This document shows, in pieces, positions 7,788-15,958 of a stretch of 17,218 nucleotides of DNA. Every line of letters begins with the position of its first letter. Positions within the stretch are counted from its first letter, which is position 1. Where the stretch lies: positions 1 to 17,218 of the forward strand of contig JAGWBY010000118.1 of the NCBI GenBank assembly GCA_021295675.1, in the 5' to 3' direction. This DNA is from Candidatus Latescibacterota bacterium (GTDB lineage: Bacteria > Latescibacterota > UBA2968 > UBA8231). Made by a program: the position numbers and the translations under genes. Below the pieces are notes generated by a model that had not been told where the DNA came from, searched no databases, and worked only from the letters and a program-made list of their open reading frames with translations.

Positions 7788-8129
7788 CTAGCCCGAAAAG
7801 ACCTTCACGGCCACTGTCACGAGCAAGCCCATCATCGTCGTCCACATGCCGATCATCGTGCCGATCAGCCAGCGAAAGTCCCGGCGGTGGTTGCTCTCCA
7901 AGCTGTTCATGCGGCTCTCTAACTTGATCTCTAAGCTGCTCATACGGCTCTCTAAGTCACTCTTCAAGCTGCTCATGCGGCTCTCTAAATCGCTCTTCAA
8001 GCTGCTCATCTGGGCCTCTAAGCTGCTCATGCGACGCTCCAAGCTGCCTAAGCGGTCGTTGATCTGCTCAATGATGCCTTCGAGGCGACCAAGGCGGTCG
8101 CCGTAGTCGAGGGGAGAACGTTCTGCCAT
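7788..8129 (-). CDS. Small membrane-anchored hendecad coiled-coil protein
   Basis: A 113-residue protein of unknown function. After a short N-terminus, residues 10-80 form a coiled coil whose second half is four consecutive 11-residue units starting at 37, 48, 59 and 70 (LEAQMSSLKSD, LESRMSSLKSD, LESRMSSLEIK, LESRMNSLESN). Eleven-residue (hendecad) periodicity favours a nearly straight or right-handed coil. Residues 87-110 (WLIGTMIGMWTTMMGLLVTV...) are one hydrophobic helix, so the protein is a C-terminally anchored rod, similar in layout to XhlA- or Bdr-like small coiled-coil membrane proteins, without clear homology. GGAG lies 9 nt before the ATG. The DNA repeat is visible at 7890-8020. It is isolated between two convergent units, with no obvious partner. 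Confidence 0.75.
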   Translation of the reverse strand: MAERSPLDYGDRLGRLEGIIEQINDRLGSLERRMSSLEAQMSSLKSDLESRMSSLKSDLESRMSSLEIKLESRMNSLESNHRRDFRWLIGTMIGMWTTMMGLLVTVAVKVFSG

Positions 8130-8236
8130 GCCTGCCAGCTCCTTCTTGGTAGGTTAATGTACTCACCGATGGGCACCCATTCAATAGAGCACCCTGCTGT
8201 TCGGCAAAAGCAAAACGCGGACCAGAAGCGCTAGCG

Positions 8237-10189
8237 TCAGCGCACCAGCGTCATCTTCCCGGTCCGCACTCCACCCACTGCAGCCAAGCGATACAGGTAC
8301 ACGCCGCTGGCCACCGCCCGCCCCATGTCGTCGCGCCCATCCCATCGCGCCACGTGCCACCCCGGAGCCGCCGCGCCCTGCACCAGCGTCCGCACCTGCT
8401 GGCCGTTCAGCGCATAGACCGCTATGTGCACCGGCCCGGCGACCGGCAGTGCGTAGCGGATCGCGGTCGTCGCGTTGAACGGGTTGGGATAATTCGCGGC
8501 CAACGCCAAGGCGTCCGGCTGCGATGCGGCCTCGCCGAGCACGGCCGTCAGCACCGGGCCCACAATCCGCAGTTCGTCAAACCAGAACTGGATCCCGTCT
8601 AAGGCGTGGTGCTCGGCCACGATGTCGAAGCGATCGACGGCCTGCCAGTCGAACGCGCCGATCGGATTGAACCACTCATTCTCCCAAGCCCCGTGTTCGG
8701 TAAAGTCGCCAAGCGGCACCCGCACCTTATGCCACGCACCGTCCCAAGCGGCCACCTGCTCATCTATCGTATAGCGCATGCGCCAAGGGTGATCGTCCGG
8801 GTCTTCCGTATCCGTATCGACCAAGCGAATGTCAAACGACGATCCCGGCGTATCCCCCCGCACCCAGAACTCGACCGCATAGCCCGTCGCCGCCAACGCG
8901 GACATATCCTTGAAAGGCTTGAAGTCGAAGCCAATGAACCCGTAGAGCGGCACTCCGGTCCAGCGCATGCAGTAGCGGCCCACCGCTGGATCCGCCTCGT
9001 CATAGTAATCGACCGTGCCCCCACTGAGGTGGTTGGACTCGGCCATGTGCGGGCCGAGGGAGTCCTCGTAGAGCACAAACCCCTGCTGATCTGGCTCGGC
9101 GACAAAATCCCGTTGCGGCGGCACGTTCAGCCCCAGCGCCTCCAACAGCGGCACATTCAGGTCAAACTCGAACAACTCATCCGACCCGCGCTCGAACAGC
9201 CCAAAACCACCGCGATAGTCCCAAATCGTCCACGCGATGCCCCGTTCCTCCATGTGCTGCCGCACCACCTCGTACCACAAGACGCGGTCGCTATTGTCGC
9301 TGTTGGGGCTGTACACCCCAAACTCCCCGCAAAACAGCGGCACGCCGCGATCCTTCCGAAAGGCCGCAGCCTCATCGATCAGTATGCGCATCTGCGTGAT
9401 AGTGCCCTCTTGGCTGTAATTGCCCAGTGCCGTGCCAACCCACGTGCCCTGCAAGGACGAGGGCAACGCTGGCATACGCGCCCGCTCGTAGGGAAAAGGC
9501 ACGCCGCGCAGCGGCACCAAGGAAGGATTGGTCCAGCCAGCACCTTGGTGGGTAAAGACAAAAGGCTCGTAGAAGTGAAACGTGTACACGAGGTTGTCGT
9601 CGGCAAAAACCGGCATCCGGTTCAGGTTGCGGAAGCTGTTCCAGTTGGCCGGGCCAACCACGATTGCGTGCTGCTGATCGACCTGCCGGATCGCGTCGAT
9701 CACCTGCTGTTGGATCGCGTTCCAAGCCGCATCGCTGATGCCGTGCGGCTCGTTGAGAATTTCGTAGTAGAGCTGGGCCGGATGCGCGGCAAAATGCGCG
9801 GCCAACTGGGTCCACACCGGCACCAACACGTCGCCAATGTCCGGCGAAGTATTCACCGCCGGATCAAATGAGTGGTTGTCCAAAATCAGATGCAGCCCCA
9901 ACTCGTCGGCCCAATCCGCGATTTGATCGAGAAAGTCGTAGAGCAAGGGATCGATGCGGTAATCCGGCGGGCCGCTGGTCATGGCGTGCAGATTAATCGG
10001 CAGGCGCACCACGTCGCAGCCAAGCTGTTGGATCTGCACAAAATCGATCCGGCCAAACTTGGCAAAATGCACGTTCTGCGCACTGGACGCTTGCAGCCAA
10101 TTGGTCAGATTGACTCCCCGTTGGAACGGGATTTCGGCGCTCCACGTAGCGGTAGTCCAACACAAAAGCATGAGACAAACTTTTCGCAC
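8237..10189 (-). CDS. Secreted GH5 cellulase-like glycoside hydrolase with C-terminal sorting domain
   Basis: A 650-residue secreted enzyme. Residues 1-18 are a signal peptide (RKVCLMLLCWTTATWSA). Residues 20-355 are a GH5 (alpha/beta)8 domain: RGVNLTNWL, VVRLPINLHAM, LILDNHSF, the acid/base in YYEILNEPHG (E147), HFYEPF (H205, Y207) and the nucleophile in LFCGEFGVY (E289). Substrate is most likely a beta-1,4-glucan or related glycan, which is inference. Residues about 370-545 form a beta-sandwich with SFDIRLVD and WHKVRVPLGDF, like a CIA30/CBM-type carbohydrate-binding module. Residues 560-650 (NYPNPFNATTAIRYAL ... ASGVYLYRL) are a FlgD-Ig/T9SS-type sorting domain. GTG 10189 is the start; its G is the last base of the stop of the upstream protease gene. 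The frame is intact, unlike several neighbours. Confidence 0.88.
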   Translation of the reverse strand: MRKVCLMLLCWTTATWSAEIPFQRGVNLTNWLQASSAQNVHFAKFGRIDFVQIQQLGCDVVRLPINLHAMTSGPPDYRIDPLLYDFLDQIADWADELGLHLILDNHSFDPAVNTSPDIGDVLVPVWTQLAAHFAAHPAQLYYEILNEPHGISDAAWNAIQQQVIDAIRQVDQQHAIVVGPANWNSFRNLNRMPVFADDNLVYTFHFYEPFVFTHQGAGWTNPSLVPLRGVPFPYERARMPALPSSLQGTWVGTALGNYSQEGTITQMRILIDEAAAFRKDRGVPLFCGEFGVYSPNSDNSDRVLWYEVVRQHMEERGIAWTIWDYRGGFGLFERGSDELFEFDLNVPLLEALGLNVPPQRDFVAEPDQQGFVLYEDSLGPHMAESNHLSGGTVDYYDEADPAVGRYCMRWTGVPLYGFIGFDFKPFKDMSALAATGYAVEFWVRGDTPGSSFDIRLVDTDTEDPDDHPWRMRYTIDEQVAAWDGAWHKVRVPLGDFTEHGAWENEWFNPIGAFDWQAVDRFDIVAEHHALDGIQFWFDELRIVGPVLTAVLGEAASQPDALALAANYPNPFNATTAIRYALPVAGPVHIAVYALNGQQVRTLVQGAAAPGWHVARWDGRDDMGRAVASGVYLYRLAAVGGVRTGKMTLVR

Positions 10190-10563
10190 TACCTAATCCT
10201 CATTCCCGCCAACAGCATCGGCAACGCTCGCAGTTCGCGCTTTAGGGGATCCAGCACATACCCCAAGGCTTCGAGGGTGACTATACCTAAAAGATTGCTG
10301 TCGCCGGGTTCGCCAAAGATAACCGGCGCGGCCCCCTGGTGTTCCTTGTAGCGAAACAGCGCATCGCCCAAATGGCGTTCGATCTGGTCGCCATTGGCCA
10401 AGGTAAAGGTCCGCCGTGAATGCGGCCGAATGCCCAAAGCATCTAGGACAGGACGTTGGACAACCGAATAGACGGCACCTGAATCGACTAAAAAACGCTC
10501 GGTGTGAAACTCCTCAGAGCGAGCGGGATTGGCGATGTCGATGGCGAGAAAGGTAAGTCCCAT
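10189..10563 (-). CDS. Retropepsin-like (clan AA) aspartic protease family protein
   Basis: A 124-residue protein with the single-lobe clan AA aspartic protease pattern: catalytic LVDSGAVYSVV (D27-S28-G29; DSG in place of DTG), flap region TLANGDQIERHLGDALF, and the closing LLGIVTLEALGYVLDPLKREL (residues 91-111). Such proteins act as homodimers. There is no signal peptide, so it is cytoplasmic. The start ATG (10563) has GGAG 6 nt upstream. Its stop TAG overlaps the GTG start of the GH5 gene by one base (TAGTG). In other genomes DUF5678-like genes often sit beside such proteases; here the DUF5678-like gene is 8 kb away. Confidence 0.8.
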   Translation of the reverse strand: MGLTFLAIDIANPARSEEFHTERFLVDSGAVYSVVQRPVLDALGIRPHSRRTFTLANGDQIERHLGDALFRYKEHQGAAPVIFGEPGDSNLLGIVTLEALGYVLDPLKRELRALPMLLAGMRIR

Positions 10564-10731
10564 AAAATTCTCCGTTCTTGCTATCGCGGCTAGGCCGCTT
10601 TCAATTCCTCCGCTCTATCATCGCTTTTTTGCCTGCGAAGTCAAGTAACCGTACCTTCCCCCCGGGTTTCCCACCTAGTTTGAGATCATTAGGACAAGAC
10701 CTAGTCCATCCGGGCCTAAAGGAGCCACGCC

Positions 10732-11980
10732 GTGAAAATCTCCGATATCGAAGTCATTCCCCTGCGCATTCCCTACGAGGATCGCATCCGCAAGGCGTTC
10801 TACCACTTCGGCATGAACGAAGAGGTAACCGTGTACAAATTCCACACCGATACCGGCCTGGTAGGCTTGGGCGAAAACCCCGGCCCGCCCTTTGAGCAAG
10901 AATTGCTCGACGCCTACCTCGGCACCAACCCGTTCGACCACGTCATGGGCACTGGACGCTTCAACCTCGACATGGCCTGTTACGACCTAATGGGCAAACA
11001 CCTCGGGCTACCGGCTTGGAAGCTGATGGGCCAACAGGTGCGGGAGTGGGTGAACATGGGTTGGTGGATGCCCTGCATGTCTCCCGAGGACTCAGCCGCC
11101 GAAGTGCAAGCCGCCGCCGCCCGAGGCTATCGCGGGCTAAAATGCAAAGCCCGCGCCTTCTACGACATAGTCGAGCAAGCCCAAGCCATGCAGGATGCAG
11201 CTCCACCCGACTTCCGCATTGAATTCGACTTCAACGGCGCACTCGTCAACGTCGAAAAAGCTTTGCCCATCCTGCGCCAACTAGAGCAAATCCCCATAGT
11301 CAAAGGGATCGAGGAGCCGATCTTCGCCTATGACATCGAGGGCTGGCGGCGCTTGCACCAGGAAATCCGCATTCCCTTCTACCTCCACGGCGTCAGCACC
11401 ATCTTCGACGGCCCCTCGCGCCAGCCTTCCGGCCCTTGGCTTGGGCTGCGCGCTGGCGATTTCGACGGCGCTCTTTGCAGCCACGAAACCATCCGCAACG
11501 CGCTGGCCGCTTCTTGGGCCTTTGCCGCGGCCAATACCCCGATCCTCTTGCAGTACGTCGGCACGGGTATCACCGCGGCCTTCGCCTGCCACCTCGGCGC
11601 AGTCATGCACACGGCCACCCTACCGGGCGTAACCGCCCATCACACATACGAAGACGACCTAATCGTCGATTCGCACCAAGTCCAACGCGGCTTTATGCAG
11701 GTGCCCACAGGCCCCGGTTTAGGAGTGGAACTAGACGAGGACGCAATCGAGCGCTACCGCGACGTGCCCGCGCCGCAATGGCCGCGTCACTTCTCCGTCG
11801 TAACCCTACCCGGCGGCCTCGAACACTACTACCGCAACCTGCGCCAGGCCGAGCGCCTGATGAAACAAGGCGTTGACGAAGCCTTCGGCCGAGCGCGAAG
11901 ACGACGGCAGCGCGGACTTTGATAGGCTCTGGCGCAAGCTCCAAGAACGCGACTGGCCCATCTGGGTCAGTGACCAGTAG
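10732..11980 (+). CDS. Enolase-superfamily (mandelate racemase/muconate lactonizing-type) enzyme, frameshifted near its end
   Basis: An enolase-superfamily enzyme of the MR/MLE type, which removes the alpha-proton of a carboxylic acid (dehydration, racemisation or cycloisomerisation of sugar acids). The capping domain opens with MKISDIEVIPLRIPY; the barrel has the KxK motif (GLKCKA, K137 and K139) and metal ligands in EFDFN (D166) and KGIEEP (E194/E195). GTG 10732 is preceded by AAAGGAG at 7 nt. The uncorrected frame stops at 11920-11922 after an Arg-rich tail (RARRRRQRGL). Removing one G from TTCGGCCGAG (about 11885-11890) restores ERED..., then DRLWRKLQERDWPIW and TAG 11978-11980, giving about 415 residues. 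The catalytic residues are unaffected. First gene of a four-gene operon; the exact substrate is unknown. Confidence 0.82.
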
Positions 11981-12030
11981 CCAGTGACCAGTGACCAGAC
12001 CCCACCCACTGACCACCGACCACTGAATAG
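11968..12030 (+). repeat. Degenerate 7-bp tandem repeat between the two MR/MLE genes
   Basis: Nine consecutive heptamers can be read: CAGTGAC, CAGTAGC, CAGTGAC, CAGTGAC, CAGACCC, CACCCAC, TGACCAC, CGACCAC, TGAATAG. The first four are near-identical; the later ones drift. The stop codon of the corrected upstream gene (TAG 11978-11980) is inside the second unit and the ribosome site AGGAGG of the next gene starts at the end of the array. Confidence 0.75.
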
Positions 12031-12040
12031 GAGGCCTCCC

Positions 12041-13112
12041 GTGAAAATCACTCGCATCATTCTCCACATCGTCAACGTGCCCGAGCGCCACTGGTGGTGG
12101 TCGGACGACGTGTACGGCCAGCCCTCGCACCAACGCGCCGAGCACGGCGTCGCCGAAGTCGAGACCGATCAGGGCTTGACCGGCCTGACGCTAGTCGGGC
12201 GCTTTACCGCCTTTCGAGACTTGGTTGGGACAGGACGTCCTCCAAGTCAACTTGGCCCAAGGCAACGACCCCATGCAGAGTGCTTTTGAACAGGCCGTAC
12301 TCGACTTGCGCGGCCAAGCCTTGGGCGTGCCTATCTGGCAATTGCTGGGCGGACGGCTGCGCGACCGCATCCCGGTCACCCAATGCACGGGGTACAAAAC
12401 GCCCGAACACACCGCAGAGGACGCCCAATGGGGCTGGAAACAGGGCTTCCGCGCGTACAAGATGAAGTGCATCACCAGCCGCGAGCAAACCCCCGAGGAG
12501 CGCATCCGCTACGTCGCCGACCGGGTCGAGGCCATCCACCGCGTGGTTCCCGACATGGTGGTGCGTCCGGATATCCGCTGGCGCTTAGAGGAAGTCTGGG
12601 TGGCCCAAGAGCTGGCTCGCCGCCTGCAGGGCCATTCGCTAGACTCGCTCGAAAGCCCCATTGCCAAAGGCGCGCGCGGCGGCACGTTTTCCGAATGGCG
12701 TCGCCTGCGCCACACCATCGACCTGCCCATCGGCGACCACGTCGGCGACGCGGCCGATATGTTGCGCCGCTTTCAGGCCGAGGCCCTCGACTACGTCATC
12801 GTTGGCGGGGCCAGCCACTTTGAGACCTTACAACGCTCGCACCTCGCACACGCGCTGGGTCTAGGCGGCTGGTCGCAAACCGTGGCCTATGGTCCAGGCG
12901 CTGCTATGGGCCTACACGTGGCCGCTTGTATGCCCCATTTGACCCAGCCCTACGACATGGTCGGCCCCATCGCCTGGCAGCACTCCTTGGTCAACGAGGA
13001 ATTCGTCCTCGCAGACGGTAGCTTCCTAGTCTCCGACCGACCGGGCTTGGGCTACACCCTCGACCGCGACGGCGTCGAGCGCTACTTAGTAGAACGCCAC
13101 ATCTTTCCTTAG
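12041..13112 (+). CDS. Enolase-superfamily (mandelate racemase/muconate lactonizing-type) enzyme, frameshifted in the capping domain
   Basis: A second MR/MLE-type enzyme, about 356 residues once corrected. GTG 12041 follows AGGAGG at 6 nt and gives VKITRIILHIVNVPERHWWW, a normal N-terminal strand. The frame then breaks near 12225: dropping one T from GGTTGGG turns it into DLVGQDVLQVN, which continues into FEQAVLDLRGQALGVPIWQL. Later motifs are KxK (YKMKC, K140/K142), metal ligands VRPDIRW (D177) and SLESPIAKG (E204), and GDHVGD (D232/H233). Without correction, only the barrel from TTG 12225 would be read in one piece. It differs from the first MR/MLE protein in length and motifs, so the two are likely different reactions. 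Stop at 13110-13112; the propeller gene follows after 15 nt. Confidence 0.82.
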
Positions 13113-13127
13113 GACTGTTACAACGCC

Positions 13128-14793
13128 ATGTCCGCAACCCCCGAATACCGTAGCACATCCAACGCCCCCTTCGCGCTCGACCGTCCCCTCGACAAAACGC
13201 TGACGGTCGCCGCTTGGGTCGAGAGCACCTCCGCCCGCGCCGAAGCCATGCAGCCGCTCGTTTCGCAGTGGCAGCCCCGCGCCGCATTCGACGCCTTCTC
13301 TGCCTATGACGCCGGCCACACCGACGGCTTAGTGACCCAAGGCTACTTCGGCGCAGTATTCGACGGGCGCTACACATACTTCTGCCCCATCCGCGACCGA
13401 AATGAGCGCACTTCCGTCCACGGCCGCGTCCTCCGCCTCGACACCCAAGCTGACTTCAAAGACCCAGACGCTTGGGCCGCCCACGACGCCAGCTACACCG
13501 ACGGTCTGCACACCTCGGGCTTCTATGGCGGGGCCTTTGACGGGCGCTACGTGTACTTCAATCCCCGCGACGACGGTACCGTCCACCACTCGCGGCTCTT
13601 GCGCTACGACACCCAAGCCGACTTCAAAGATCCAGACGCTTGGGCCGCCCATGACGCCCAACTCCCCCACTCGGGACAGGGCCTCGCCTTTGACGGACAG
13701 TACCTCTACTTCTGCCCGGGCTATACCCGGTCGTCAACGGGCGGCTTGGACGACGAAAACAGCGGCCACATCCTCCGCTACGACACGCGTGCGCCTCTGA
13801 AAGATTCCGCGAGCTATGCCGTCTTCAACGCCCAACAACTCCACCCAGAGGCAGCCTGTTTCGACGGTGCCGCGTTCGACGGACGCCATATCTACTTCGC
13901 GCCGCTCAGCAGCGGCCACGTCCTCCGCTACGCGGTCACCGGGGATTTCGCCGACCCGCAAAGCTGGGATTTGTACGACGCCCGTCCCGTGGGGATGCAG
14001 ATGAACGTCGGTGCCGTGTTCGACGGGCGGCACATCTATTTTTGCTCTTACGGCAACAGCACAATGCTGCGCTACGACACCGCCGCACCGTTCGACGATC
14101 CGCAAAGCTGGGACACCCACGTTCCCGTAGAAAACAGTGGCTTCGACGGCGGCTTCTTCGACGGACGCTACATATACTACGTGCCCTTCACCCGCGCCGC
14201 CGCACCCGGCGAGAGCGTACGACACGACCGTACCATTCGACGCCCCAGCCGCTTGGGACACTCACGACGCCAGCTATACCGACGGCCTGCACACCACTGC
14301 GTACAACGCCGGCGCATTCGACGGACGCTATTTCTACACCGCTCCCTGGCGCGGCGACCGCGACGGCAGCCACGCCCACGGCCGCGTACAACGCTACGAC
14401 ACCCTCGGCGCAGACGGCGCGTTCTCCCTGCGCTACGGCGACGTGGGCCACAACGGCGGACTCTGCGCAGCCGTGCCCGGTCCCAGTTTCATCGTCAATA
14501 CCACCGGCGGCGCAGTCAGCATTGCCACTCACCAAACTCTCGCCCCCGGCGTCCATCACCTCGCCGGAGTGTACGACGGCGCGCGCATCCAACTCTACAT
14601 CGACGGCGCGCTCGCAGCCTCGCGCTCAGCTTGCGACCATCCCTTGCAAAAGACGGATATCCCCGTGACCATCGGCCATATCGCCGGCGGCAGCGCCCGC
14701 TTCCAAGGCACCATCACCGAAGTGTATCTATCCCCTGTCGCCCAAAGCGCCGATTGGGTCGCAGCAACTTACCGCGCGGGTACACCAACCTAA
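13128..14793 (+). CDS. LamG-like domain split by an inserted seven-bladed beta-propeller, frameshifted
   Basis: About 554 residues after correcting one base. Residues 1-50 (FALDRPLDKTLTVAAWVES ... QPLVSQW) are the opening strands of a LamG/concanavalin-like jelly roll; residues about 428-554 (DGAFSLRYGD, HHLAGVYDGARIQLYIDGAL, IPVTIGHIAGG, FQGTITEVYLS) are the rest of the same domain. Between them are seven repeats, each with an FDGRxxYF-type strand; the FDG codons start at 13359, 13536, 13689, 13875, 14019, 14157 and 14317. Each repeat usually ends in LRYDT...F.DP.AW..HDA. Seven blades are the size of a closed propeller. The frame changes once at 14213-14221 (one extra base), between the sixth blade's FDGR strand and its YDTTVPF. 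There is no signal peptide, so it is probably cytoplasmic; a sugar- or metabolite-binding role within the operon is inference. Confidence 0.75.
13439..13658 (+). repeat. Recent blade duplication inside the propeller gene
   Basis: Bases 13439-13490 and 13607-13658 are 52-bp direct copies with three mismatches, all third-position C/T changes, encoding the same DTQADFKDPDAWAAHDA segment at the end of blades one and two. A shorter match links 13485 onward to 14267 onward (the ASYTDGLHT segment of blades two and seven). Confidence 0.85.
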
Positions 14794-14805
14794 AGGAGCT
14801 TCTCC

Positions 14806-15888
14806 ATGGACGAAAAATACACGGTCGCCATCATCGGCTGCGGCCGCCTCGGTCAACACTACGCCGAAGTCTATCAAACCCTGCCCAACACCGAGCTAGT
14901 CGCCATCGCCGAATACAACCCCGAGCGCCGCCAAGCCGTCGGCGAGCGCTTCGGCATCCGCGCACTCTATCAGGACGCGCAAAACCTCTTCCGGCACGTC
15001 GTCCCCGACATCGCGGTCGTCGTGCTACCCGGCAAGTACATCAAAGAGGCCGTCATCGCCGCGGCCCAAGCTGGCGTCAAGGGCGTCTCCACCGACAAGC
15101 CCATTGAGGCCCGCCTGTCGGATGTCGATGAAATGATCGAGGAGTGCCAAGCGCGCGGCGTGGTCTTTGCCGGCGGCAACCTGCAACGGGCCATAGGCGA
15201 GGTGCAAGAAGCGGCCGGCTGGCTACATGCCGGCGAGTACGGCCCTTTGCGCGGGGCCAGCGTCCACGGCTGGGGCGGTGAGATTTCCGGAGGGGGCTGC
15301 CAGCACATCGCCGTCCTGCGGCTTTTCACCCAAGCCGAGATTACCCAAGTCATCGCCTGGGGTACACCGCCCGAAGCCCTCGCGCGCGACGACGACGAGG
15401 GGCTGATCATTAACGGACAATTTTTACTCAGCAACGGCCTCGTCTGCCCGGTCTTTGGCCAACCGACGCCTAGTCGCGGTGTAGAAGTGTGGACTGACGA
15501 CGCGCTCGTGCGCTGGGACTGGGGACCGCCCGAGATTTTCCAAGGCCGCGACTCGCAGGGTGCCCGCATAAAGATCGACCGTCCCTACACCCCACTCGAA
15601 TATCCCCGCTTCTCCTACATGGGCACTTCAGTGCTGTCGTTTTTAGATGTCGTAGAAAACGGCGGCGAACTGTACATCTCCGGCCACGACCTGCGCCAAT
15701 CGCTCGAAGCGGCCATCGCCGCCAAGTACTCGGCACTGTGGGGCAATGTGCCGCTCGACCTGCCGCTCGCCGACCGCTCACTCGCGCTCTACCCCAGGGC
15801 CTATCGCTGGCTCGGCGGCGACCATTCCGGGCGTTCGCAAACCTACGCAGAGGCGCTAGAAGGAGAGCTTTTCCCTCGGTCTTCTTAG
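14806..15888 (+). CDS. Gfo/Idh/MocA family oxidoreductase
   Basis: A 360-residue NAD(P)-dependent oxidoreductase. The Rossmann motif is classical (VAIIGCGRLGQHYAEVY, G11-C-G13-R-L-G16), the EKP-type motif is STDKPIEA (residues 95-102), and SGGGCQHIAVLRLF (H167) is the catalytic-domain segment. It differs from the oxidoreductase at 5169, so they are probably distinct activities. AAAGGAG stands 7 nt before the ATG. It closes the operon with the two MR/MLE enzymes and the LamG/propeller gene and starts 12 nt after the latter's stop. A likely role is oxidation of the sugar or sugar acid on which the MR/MLE enzymes act. Confidence 0.87.
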   Translation: MDEKYTVAIIGCGRLGQHYAEVYQTLPNTELVAIAEYNPERRQAVGERFGIRALYQDAQNLFRHVVPDIAVVVLPGKYIKEAVIAAAQAGVKGVSTDKPIEARLSDVDEMIEECQARGVVFAGGNLQRAIGEVQEAAGWLHAGEYGPLRGASVHGWGGEISGGGCQHIAVLRLFTQAEITQVIAWGTPPEALARDDDEGLIINGQFLLSNGLVCPVFGQPTPSRGVEVWTDDALVRWDWGPPEIFQGRDSQGARIKIDRPYTPLEYPRFSYMGTSVLSFLDVVENGGELYISGHDLRQSLEAAIAAKYSALWGNVPLDLPLADRSLALYPRAYRWLGGDHSGRSQTYAEALEGELFPRSS

Positions 15889-15941
15889 GGTAACGCCACC
15901 TCGTCGCCGTGTGTGCGGTGGCTTCTGGTTACCTCTTCCAT

Positions 15942-15958
15942 TATACTTCCATCTTATG
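15942..15958 (+). promoter_or_regulatory. Possible -10 box immediately before the mntA-like start codon
   Basis: TATACT at 15942-15947 lies 8 nt before ATG 15956 and no Shine-Dalgarno-like sequence is visible in between or just upstream. If used, transcription would begin at or next to the ATG, giving a leaderless mRNA. No good -35 box accompanies it. Confidence 0.35.

Noticed and set aside
7582..7797. Open minus-strand stretch between the glycosidase-like gene and the coiled-coil gene, reading HSYEFLVLQKQVKARSGSEE and ALSVRVQPWWQF.
   Set aside because: It looks somewhat protein-like and could be a decayed fragment, but it has an in-frame stop just upstream, no credible start or ribosome site, and its last part overlaps the real 3' end of the plus-strand gene. 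I recognise no family.
8606..9871. A 421-codon open frame on the plus strand.
   Set aside because: It is exactly antisense to the GH5 gene, whose catalytic motifs, signal peptide and sorting domain are all present. The plus-strand product is His/Arg/Val-rich with no domain pattern, as expected from GC-rich antisense sequence.
11968..12030. Short repeats considered as a CRISPR array.
   Set aside because: The units are 7 bp and contiguous without spacers, and there is no cas gene nearby. It is a simple tandem repeat.
13128..15107. A 659-codon open frame starting at the LamG/propeller gene and running into the next gene.
   Set aside because: After about 14220 the product becomes an Arg/Pro/His-rich string, while the true propeller and LamG continuation is in the next frame. 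The long reading is an artefact of the one-base shift.
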